From: Corynebacterium sp.
GTDB taxonomy: Bacteria > Actinomycetota > Actinomycetes > Mycobacteriales > Mycobacteriaceae
Direction of reading: 5' to 3'
NCBI GenBank assembly: GCA_030530875.1
Contig: JAUMUD010000004.1
Coordinates: 38,628 to 102,627, forward strand
DNA length: 64,000 nucleotides
In this document: piece by piece, positions 58,139 through 64,000 of the stretch
How positions within the stretch are numbered: the stretch's first letter is position 1
Layout of the letters: each line of letters begins with the position of its first letter
Notes under the pieces: model-generated
Databases searched by the model: none
What the model was told of the DNA's origin: nothing
The model's input: the letters and a program-made list of their open reading frames with translations, nothing else
Translations under genes and position numbers: made by a program

Positions 58139-59035
58139 ATGAATTATGTGATTCGTGAAGCTTTTAAGGGTCTTGCTCATAACATCACCATGACCATTGC
58201 TTTGGTGATTACTAGTGCGATCTCTCTGGCGCTGCTGGGTACGGGTTTCCTGGTCACCGAAATGACCAGCAATACCAAGAATATTTATCTGGATCGCGTC
58301 GAGGTGCTCGTCCAGCTCGATGATCAGACCTCCAGTACTGATACGGACTGCTCCTCCGATGCATGTAAGCAGGTCAAGGAGGCCCTGGAATCTCAGAGCG
58401 ATATTACTCAGGTCACCTATCGTAACCGCGACCAGGCCTATGAGCGCTTTGTTGAGCTCTTCCAGCAAAGTGATCCGCTGCTGGTGCAGGAAACCTCCAA
58501 GGATGCGCTGCCAGCTGAGTTCCGTGTGCGTTTGAAGGATCCGCTGGATACCACGAGCCTGGATTCGGTGCGTAATCTGCCACAGGTTGCCAGTGTGATT
58601 GACCAGGTGGATGACCTGCGTCGCGCCACTGATAATCTCGATGCTATCCGCAATGCGACCTTCTTGGTTTCGGCTATTCAGGCCATTGCCTCCATCTTCC
58701 TGATTGCGAATATGGTGCAGATTGCTGCCTTTAGCCGTCGCCATGAGATGTCTATTATGCGTATGGTTGGTGCTTCGCGTTGGTTTACGCAGGCTCCATT
58801 CATTCTTGAGTCCGTTATTGGTACTGTGCTTGGTGCGATTGTGGCTGTGGTCGGGCTGTTTGCGTCTAAGGTATTTGTCGTCGATAAGGCCCTGAAATCA
58901 CTCTACGATGCGCATCTGGTCGCACGAATTACCAGCAGTGATGTGTGGACGATTTCGCCGGCCCTGGTCATTGTGGGTGCAATTTTTGCCGTGGCGACGG
59001 CCGCCATTACGCTTTCCTTCTATGTGCGCAAGTAG
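58139..59035 (+). CDS. ftsX: Cell-division membrane protein FtsX
   Basis: The 298-residue ABC permease has four transmembrane helices: about 20-42, then three in the last 130 residues. The extracytoplasmic loop (45-165) has a Cys pair (DCSSDAC). Start ATG 58139 has GGGAGGG at 7 bases; another ATG two codons earlier sits too close to that site. It acts with FtsE. smpB follows in the same direction. Confidence 0.96.
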   Translation: MNYVIREAFKGLAHNITMTIALVITSAISLALLGTGFLVTEMTSNTKNIYLDRVEVLVQLDDQTSSTDTDCSSDACKQVKEALESQSDITQVTYRNRDQAYERFVELFQQSDPLLVQETSKDALPAEFRVRLKDPLDTTSLDSVRNLPQVASVIDQVDDLRRATDNLDAIRNATFLVSAIQAIASIFLIANMVQIAAFSRRHEMSIMRMVGASRWFTQAPFILESVIGTVLGAIVAVVGLFASKVFVVDKALKSLYDAHLVARITSSDVWTISPALVIVGAIFAVATAAITLSFYVRK

Positions 59036-59055
59036 AACCGTGTAAACTAATCCGC

Positions 59056-59541
59056 ATGGCAAAGAAGAAGAAAGTCACCTCGGACACTATCGCTACGAAC
59101 CGTAAGGCGCGTCATGATTACAATATTCTTGACACCTACGAGTGCGGCATTGTCCTAGTCGGCACTGAGGTTAAGGCCCTGCGTGAAGGCAAGGCCTCCT
59201 TGGTTGACTCCTTTGCGACGATCGATGAGGGCGAGGTCTGGCTGCGAAATCTTCATATTAATGAGTATTCGCAGGGCACCTGGACCAATCACAAGCCAAT
59301 GCGTGTGCGAAAGCTACTGCTTCACCGTAAAGAAATTGACACCTTGATGGGTAAGGTGCGTGATGGTAATCGCACGCTGGTGCCGCTCAAGCTCTATCTG
59401 AAGGATGGGCGTGTGAAAGTGGAGCTGGCGCTGGCCTCCGGTAAGCAGGATTATGACAAGCGTCAGGATCTGAAGAAGCGCGCGGAGATGCGCGATATTA
59501 GCCGTGAGCTCGGTCGTCGCGTGAAGGGTGTTAATGCCTAG
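59056..59541 (+). CDS. smpB: SsrA-binding protein SmpB
   Basis: The 161-residue RNA-binding protein partners tmRNA in rescue of stalled ribosomes. Motifs: [64 protein letters not shown] and a basic tail ([22 protein letters not shown]). ATG at 59056 lies 7 bases after the -10 TAAACT, so the mRNA is probably leaderless. Its RNA partner gene follows 50 bases later. Confidence 0.97.
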   Translation: MAKKKKVTSDTIATNRKARHDYNILDTYECGIVLVGTEVKALREGKASLVDSFATIDEGEVWLRNLHINEYSQGTWTNHKPMRVRKLLLHRKEIDTLMGKVRDGNRTLVPLKLYLKDGRVKVELALASGKQDYDKRQDLKKRAEMRDISRELGRRVKGVNA

Positions 59542-59590
59542 CGCGTGTTGACGGGGTGTGATAGAATTACATCTACGTTTTCTTGTACAA

Positions 59591-59969
59591 GGGGTCGATT
59601 TTGGTTTCGACTTCGTTTGTTAATCCAGGGGAAGCGTGCCGGTGCAGGCTAGAGACCACCGTAAGCGTCGTAGTAACTTATAAGCGCCGAGAACACTCAG
59701 CGCGACTACGCCCTCGCTGCCTAATTAACCCAGCGACCGCGTGTCTGTCAGCCCCAGGTTCGTCCCTGGCTTGGACGCTGGCATCGACTTAAGGGACTTG
59801 CTATCAGGCTGTGTTAACAGGGCCTGATGGGACTTTTTACTGATAACTGGGCCTATCATCTGAACATGTTCGCGTGAGTCAGAGGGTCGAGTAGAGATCT
59901 GTGCGGACTGCGCACGGAGAAGCCCTGGTGAGATGGCGAAGGACCCGGGTTCGATTCCCGGCGGCTCCA
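59591..59969 (+). ncRNA. ssrA: Transfer-messenger RNA (tmRNA)
   Basis: A 379-base tmRNA. The 5' GGGGTCG pairs with 3' CGGCTCC, including G3:U70, the alanine identity pair; the T arm GACCCGGGTTCGATTCCCGGC is complete. The tag frame 59686-59724 encodes AENTQRDYALAA followed by TAA; the end YALAA is the degradation signal. CCA is not encoded. A -10 box TAGAAT lies at 59562-59567. Confidence 0.96.
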
Positions 59970-59971
59970 CA

Positions 59972-60006
59972 AAAAATCCTCATAACCTCTGGTTATGGGG
60001 ATTTTT
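59972..60006 (+). terminator. Terminator after ssrA
   Basis: AAAAATCC-t-CATAACC pairs with GGTTATG-g-GGATTTTT around TCT, directly behind the tmRNA. Confidence 0.93.
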
Positions 60007-60021
60007 CGTGTGTAATTTCGT

Positions 60022-60222
60022 CTACGCTCGGTCTACGTCGGCGGCACGCCACAGGTAAAGGTGACGGCCAAGACGGGTCACGGGCTTGGGTGCGCGACCG
60101 GCGCGAGTGGTGCGTCGCCACGCTGAACGGGAAATGCCAAGCTTGGTGGCACATTCGGTGGCGGTCAAGAGCTGGTCGCCGGTGTGCTCGTCGATAATCT
60201 TGATATGGATCTGCGAACTCAT
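60022..60222 (-). CDS. Small excisionase/AlpA-like helix-turn-helix protein
   Basis: The 66-residue protein (from ATG 60222, AGAGG upstream) contains LLTATECATKLGISRSAWRRTTRAGRAPKPVTRLGRHLYLWRAADVD, the layout of MerR-like excisionase/AlpA DNA-binding domains. It sits just behind ssrA, a common integration target of phages and islands. No integrase is nearby, so it looks like a leftover of such an element or a domesticated regulator. Confidence 0.75.
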   Translation of the reverse strand: MSSQIHIKIIDEHTGDQLLTATECATKLGISRSAWRRTTRAGRAPKPVTRLGRHLYLWRAADVDRA

Positions 60223-60265
60223 CTGAACCTCTTTCACGTGATGCAGTGGCTACAGAATATCAACT

Positions 60266-60685
60266 CTAAGCTTTTTCGGGGAAGTCCTTGGGAATGGGGA
60301 AGGCAAGGGGGCGGTGTTCGCGCAGGAGCCTGCCGACGGCCACGCTGGAAATGCCCAGGTGAGTGCCGAGTTCACGCTGGGAAGCGAGTCCTTTATAGTA
60401 AGCATCCACGGCTAGGCGGGCGAGGATGTCGCGCTCGTGGCGAAGATCGGCGGCGAGTTTGGCGCGCCTGTGGCCGCGGGCTTGGATTTCGTCCATGAGG
60501 CTGGTGTTGAAAAGCACGCCCTCGACGCGGCATCGGCCGATAACGGCGCCATGTTTAATGACCTCAGCGGTGGTGGGAGTGGTCGGGTTAATGACGGTAT
60601 GAAAGTCATATAGCGCGCTAATGGCCTCGCGGATATTTGGGGCGGTGGCGGTGCGACCATCATCGGTGACGACGGTAATCTCCAT
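60266..60685 (-). CDS. Small helix-turn-helix protein, function unknown
   Basis: The 139-residue protein has a non-descript N-terminal part (MEITVVTDDGRTATAPNIREAISALYDFHTVINPTTP...) and a C-terminal helix-turn-helix (KGLASQRELGTHLGISSVAVGRLLREH, about 100-127). AGGAGGTC precedes ATG. It forms a pair with the excisionase-like gene 43 bases downstream on the same strand, consistent with a phage-derived regulator. I do not recognise the family. Confidence 0.75.
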   Translation of the reverse strand: MEITVVTDDGRTATAPNIREAISALYDFHTVINPTTPTTAEVIKHGAVIGRCRVEGVLFNTSLMDEIQARGHRRAKLAADLRHERDILARLAVDAYYKGLASQRELGTHLGISSVAVGRLLREHRPLAFPIPKDFPEKA

Positions 60686-60772
60686 GGTGTGACCTCCTAT
60701 TGGCGTATTAACACTTCATTTTAGTATCATTAGAGAGACTGTAACTTTCGATGTGAGATAGACGGAATTTTC

Positions 60773-61843
60773 ATGCAGAAACGTAATGTGCTAGGTGTGA
60801 TGACCGCCTTGCTGGCGGTATTTGCCTTTTTCGTGGGCTTTAATCCATCTGCATCAGCACTGACCAGCAGTATGCCGCAGTTCCTTGCCAGCGGCAGCTC
60901 CTATCTTGGTCTTACTGCGCCGGTGGTAACTACCGATACTGATACCAGCCCGGACTGTGTAAATCAGGATGATATTGATGCTACGAACCGCCCTATTTGT
61001 AGTAATACAAATGCATGGCGCTTCCTTAACTATGCTCATTCCATTGGTCCTGGTACTCGTATCCTTCGTGCTGCTGAGGGTGGCAATGGCCAGTCTGTTA
61101 GCTGCTCCATTGGTTGGATTGGTAAGTATCAGCTGGGCTCCACTAGCTATGACCCAGTAATCTATACCGCGGGTCACTGCGGTAAGGTGGGTTCGAAGTG
61201 GTACTACCTCAAGGCCAAGGATAATGACCCAACCGGTCAGCGCTATGACCAGGTCTATATCGGCCAGACGGTGATGAACTTTGCTTGTACCTATTCGCCG
61301 GATGCGGATAACTGTAAGAACACGGGCAATATGCTGGACTATGACCTCTCGGTTATCCAGATTGACCCTGCCTTCACCGCAGCCCACAAGGATGATGGTG
61401 TTATTCAGCCAGGTCTGACCCAGTCGGAGCTCGATAATATTGTCCAGCCGATTAAGCAGAAAAATGGGTGGGACTTTACGGGCTATAACCTCAGTAATCT
61501 CAACTGGGGTGCACCGATGAGCTATGACGAGATTGATAAGACCAATCCTCTTATCTGCCGTCTTGGTTGGAAGACCGGCATGAGCTGTGGTGTTAAGTCC
61601 ACCACCGTCTCTGGCACCAGTACCTTGACCCAGTACCTGATGTCCTTCACCACCTCGGCGGAACAGGGTGACTCGGGTGGTACGGTATTTGCCATTACCA
61701 AGGATGGTTTGAGGCCGGTCGGTATTCACACTTCCTCTTGGAAGTCCAGTGATTCCTCGACACAGTTCGCCACCGCAGCCCTGCTGCTGGAGCCAGTCCT
61801 CTCTGGTGCTATTACGGGTATGTCCCTCTATAGCGGCAACTAG
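60773..61843 (+). CDS. Secreted trypsin-like serine protease (S1), larger form
   Basis: The 356-residue protein has a signal peptide (cleavage near ASA-LTS, residue 29), a region of about 65 residues holding a Cys pair (DCVNQ...PICSN), and a chymotrypsin-type domain with His135 (TAGHCG), Asp191 (LDYDLSVI) and Ser301 (EQGDSGGT). Further Cys (ACTYSPDADNC, ICRLGWKTGMSC) would make disulphides. It is distinct from the smaller protease at 53.7 kb but shares the triad spacing style. Substrate unknown. Confidence 0.9.
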   Translation: MQKRNVLGVMTALLAVFAFFVGFNPSASALTSSMPQFLASGSSYLGLTAPVVTTDTDTSPDCVNQDDIDATNRPICSNTNAWRFLNYAHSIGPGTRILRAAEGGNGQSVSCSIGWIGKYQLGSTSYDPVIYTAGHCGKVGSKWYYLKAKDNDPTGQRYDQVYIGQTVMNFACTYSPDADNCKNTGNMLDYDLSVIQIDPAFTAAHKDDGVIQPGLTQSELDNIVQPIKQKNGWDFTGYNLSNLNWGAPMSYDEIDKTNPLICRLGWKTGMSCGVKSTTVSGTSTLTQYLMSFTTSAEQGDSGGTVFAITKDGLRPVGIHTSSWKSSDSSTQFATAALLLEPVLSGAITGMSLYSGN

Positions 61844-61856
61844 GCCTGAAAGACTT

Positions 61857-61885
61857 AAGACCGTGGAGCAATCCACGGTCTTTTT
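61857..61885 (+). terminator. Terminator after the secreted protease
   Basis: AAGACCGTGGA and TCCACGGTCTT around GCAA, then TTTC. Confidence 0.93.
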
Positions 61886-61910
61886 CTATGCCTGGAATTG
61901 GGCATGAAAA

Positions 61911-61930
61911 AAGCGGGCTGGAGCCCGCTT
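61911..61930 (-). terminator. Terminator of the DyP peroxidase gene
   Basis: AAGCGGGCT and AGCCCGCTT around GG; on the minus strand it ends in TTTTTT. It faces the terminator of the convergent protease gene. Confidence 0.92.
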
Positions 61931-61942
61931 GGAATCTGAAGA

Positions 61943-62818
61943 TTAATCCTCGGGGAGGAATTCACCAAGGTGCTCAAGGCTTGGGCAGATATACCAGCTG
62001 CCGCTGGTTGGCTGGGTGAAGAAGGTCAGTGCATCGCGGGGGCCGGTGACACCGGCCATCTGGCGGAGCATCTCCTCGGTGCGGAACTGATCCTTGGCGA
62101 AACCAACGAAGAGGGTTCCATGGTCGAGGACATTGCCATAGGCGACATTGCGGCGGAAAATCTCCTGGGAGGTGCCGTCGATACGCACCGTAGTACGCTC
62201 GACGTGGGAGGTTTCCAGCATTGCATCCCCCTCGAGCTCAATGGAATCAGGCTTGGTGCGACCAATGACCTTCTCCTGCTCGGCCTGTGGGGTCTTATCC
62301 CAGCTAGCAGCCTTGTGCTCCCAGTGCTGGAAGAGCAGGATGGAATCGCCCTCCTCATCAGCGGCAATCATCGGAGCCGAAAGAATATGAGGATTTTCGG
62401 TGCCATCCTCGAAGCCAGTGAGGTCATGATTGGCGTTATAAACCCAGCCCACGGTCTCGCGGACGAGCTCGGTCACGCCACTAATCTCCTTGAGCAGCTT
62501 CTTCGCGGTGTCATAGACATGGGAGCGCTCGCCGCTGGCAATCCAAATCCAAATATCGGACTGGGTAGCAGGCATGGTGTAGTCATCCTTGCCTACAATC
62601 GGGGTGCTGAAGTCATGGGCCTTGGCCTTATGGCCGGAAAGCTCCGCCCACAGCTCCGGGCGAACACCCAAAACAATATTGACCCCAGCAGTTGTCGGCA
62701 GGTTCAGGGCCTCAATGATGGTGGCCAGCGATGCACGGTTATCGGCACCGCGAAGGTTCAATTCGAAATATGCATGGTCACTAGTACCAAGCGCAATAAT
62801 TCCAGTTTGGCAAGTCAT
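61943..62818 (-). CDS. Dye-decolorizing (DyP-type) haem peroxidase
   Basis: The 291-residue protein is a compact DyP of the YfeX class, without a Tat signal, so cytosolic. It holds the GxxDG motif as GFEDGTENP and the distal Arg/His region FRRNVAYG and HVERTTVR. Substrate could be a dye, Mn2+ or porphyrin; not defined here. No encapsulin gene lies next to it. Start ATG 62818 lies about 6 bases after TATGAT, so probably leaderless. Confidence 0.92.
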   Translation of the reverse strand: MTCQTGIIALGTSDHAYFELNLRGADNRASLATIIEALNLPTTAGVNIVLGVRPELWAELSGHKAKAHDFSTPIVGKDDYTMPATQSDIWIWIASGERSHVYDTAKKLLKEISGVTELVRETVGWVYNANHDLTGFEDGTENPHILSAPMIAADEEGDSILLFQHWEHKAASWDKTPQAEQEKVIGRTKPDSIELEGDAMLETSHVERTTVRIDGTSQEIFRRNVAYGNVLDHGTLFVGFAKDQFRTEEMLRQMAGVTGPRDALTFFTQPTSGSWYICPSLEHLGEFLPED

Positions 62819-62886
62819 ATTTCCATCATAGACCGGAATGATAAATCTCGTTATCGTTATAGCTGTGAGTACATAGGCTTATAAAT

Positions 62887-63816
62887 CTAGTGGGGGAGTG
62901 GTGGGCAGATTATCCGCAATCCTCCGGGAATGGCGCGAAGGGTCATGGGGCCTTCGCCGATGAGTTCGCCATCGGCCCATAAGGGGAGTGCGCCTGTAAA
63001 ATGCACGGTTTTTGCCTGATGGGATTCGACGGCGTTGAGGCTGCGAATATCGGCCTTTTGCATGCGGGCAAAGGCCCGAAGGAACTTGCGGCGCTTGGTT
63101 GGGCGCACTGTGATTACCTCGAATAGGCCGTCATCCATCCGTGCACCTGGGCAAATGCGCTTTCCACCGCCATAGCTGCTGGTAATGCCGATGGCTGTGA
63201 GAATTTTATTGCCCGTAATGTGGATTGTTTCGCCATCTGGCCCATCTAGGCGCGTATCGACGAAACTGCCCTCAGAAATCTGTGATCCCATAAGTTGCCG
63301 CACCACGCCGGCTGTGTATCGCAGGGCCCCGCGTGCCCACCAAATATGGCGTAGATGTGCAAGGACATTGCCGTCGAAGCCACTGCAGGCAATGGTGGCG
63401 AAGTATTCACGCCTATCTTCGCCGCAGGCTTCTATATCGATTAGTCCGAGGTCAACGCTCTGCACCGGGGCCAGAGAAATAAGCTCCGCCGCCTTTTTCA
63501 GATCATGTGGTATCCCATAGGCCCTGGCCATATCATTGCCGGTTCCGGCTGGAATAATCCCAAGGGCCATCGTGGAATTGGCCAGTACCTGGATGATTTG
63601 ATGGACAAGACCATCGCCCCCAACGGCCACTATTGCATCTATGCCTGTACTGGTCATGGCCTGGCGGACCTGCTGGCGTAGCAGCACTGAATCCACTGTC
63701 TCAATAACAGTGGCAATCTCCACCCCGCGCTCATGTAGGGCTGCGCGTGCCATCCGCGCTGTCTTATGTGCGGTGCCGCGACCCGATGTGAGGCTGGAAA
63801 TAAGTGCAATACGCAT
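62887..63816 (-). CDS. Diacylglycerol/lipid kinase (DAGK catalytic domain)
   Basis: The 309-residue kinase has the ATP-binding VAVGGDGLVHQIIQVL and IIPAGTGNDMARAYG motifs and ends with the C-terminal beta-sandwich (WADGELIGEGPMTLRAIPGGLRI). Such soluble enzymes phosphorylate diacylglycerol or related lipid alcohols for phosphatidylinositol-type lipid turnover. GGAGGG precedes ATG 63816. No partner gene in the window reveals the substrate. Confidence 0.92.
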   Translation of the reverse strand: MRIALISSLTSGRGTAHKTARMARAALHERGVEIATVIETVDSVLLRQQVRQAMTSTGIDAIVAVGGDGLVHQIIQVLANSTMALGIIPAGTGNDMARAYGIPHDLKKAAELISLAPVQSVDLGLIDIEACGEDRREYFATIACSGFDGNVLAHLRHIWWARGALRYTAGVVRQLMGSQISEGSFVDTRLDGPDGETIHITGNKILTAIGITSSYGGGKRICPGARMDDGLFEVITVRPTKRRKFLRAFARMQKADIRSLNAVESHQAKTVHFTGALPLWADGELIGEGPMTLRAIPGGLRIICPPLPH

Positions 63817-63919
63817 GATCCCTCCGTTATGGTTGTGGCTCCAGTCTAGCTAAAAGCCCTAAATGTTAACTATCTGCCTGCAACCAACAAGGTTCAAAAC
63901 GGCCAATAACCAGCGAATT

Positions 63920-64000
63920 TGTACACTTCCGATAACTGGGGTAGATTTAATCAAGTCGCCGAGAGCGACGGGGAAAGTTTCAAAGCGGGTTGAAAGACCT
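63920..64000 (+). promoter_or_regulatory. Start of a structured 5' leader running off the window
   Basis: TAACTGGGGTAGATTTAATCAA is followed by the hairpin GTCGC-CGAGA-GCGAC (63955-63969), then CGGGGAAAG and a second hairpin TTTCAA-AGCGGG-TTGAAA. The layout is that of a regulatory RNA leader; the GGGGAA and GGGTTGAAA blocks recall c-di-AMP (ydaO) riboswitches that precede resuscitation-factor genes. The gene itself lies outside the window, so this stays tentative. Confidence 0.35.

Noticed and set aside
59941-60300. Duplicate of the tmRNA 3' end as an att site
   Set aside because: I looked for a second copy of the GGTTCGATTCCCGGCGG block nearby and saw none in the window.

Overview
The window is a 64 kb stretch of a Corynebacterium-type chromosome. 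By eye GC content is moderate (about 55 percent). Two things point to this group. First, blocks of gene order are shared with Mycobacterium and C. glutamicum: rsgA-aroA-sigH-rshA-whiB1, rhlE with an Rv3212-like gene, DUF3107 to uvrD2, Rv3196 to Rv3193c, and hisN-prfB-ftsEX-smpB-ssrA. Second, several genes have a -10 hexamer 6-12 bases before the start codon and no ribosome binding site, as in leaderless actinobacterial mRNAs. No species name can be justified from the sequence alone.

Layout. 1-5.5 kb: 3' half of secA, three small conserved genes, and a two-gene ferredoxin reductase/acyl desaturase operon. 5.8-11.3 kb: two efflux-type loci, a TetR+MMPL operon and a TetR/MFS divergent pair, both with clear palindromic operators. 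11.4-15.1 kb: rsgA-aroA-ybaK and divergent sigH-rshA. 15.0-19.3 kb: a bglF-bglA-bglG beta-glucoside operon with a ribonucleic antiterminator leader, lying between rshA and whiB1. 19.3-25.4 kb: a 24-codon ribosomal protein bL37 gene, whiB1, rhlE and small conserved genes. 25.4-36.0 kb: a DNA repair block (adnA, adnB, cglK potassium channel, nudC, uvrD2). 36.0-44.7 kb: an orphan cyclodehydratase-like protein, three peptidase-related proteins, a lipoprotein and a UPF0182 membrane protein. 44.8 kb: initiator tRNA. 44.9-54.6 kb: an accessory segment holding a sugar isomerase/epimerase, a LacI regulator, an MFS transporter, a maltose-phosphorylase/beta-phosphoglucomutase fusion, an HNH nuclease and a secreted serine protease. 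54.6-60.0 kb: hisN, a second IMPase, prfB, ftsE, ftsX, smpB and tmRNA. 60.0-64.0 kb: two small HTH genes just behind ssrA, a second secreted serine protease, a DyP peroxidase, a lipid kinase, and the start of a structured leader at the window edge.

How the genes work together. The bgl operon imports and phosphorylates beta-glucosides, hydrolyses them, and relieves its own termination through BglG. In the 46-52 kb locus a transporter delivers an alpha-glucoside (probably maltose), and one polypeptide phosphorolyses it and turns beta-glucose 1-phosphate into glucose 6-phosphate. LacI very likely controls it through widely spaced inverted operators. AdnAB and UvrD2 serve double-strand break processing. 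SigH and WhiB1 are stress and redox regulators. SmpB, tmRNA and RF2 serve translation termination and rescue.

The most interesting observations are: three palindromes at exact 19-base spacing before the MMPL gene; an anti-sigma factor whose zinc motif has Gln in place of His; a strong internal start that would give a free RCK domain from the potassium channel gene; a degenerate AdnA motor; the phosphorylase/mutase fusion with looping-type operators; and the orphan cyclodehydratase-like protein.
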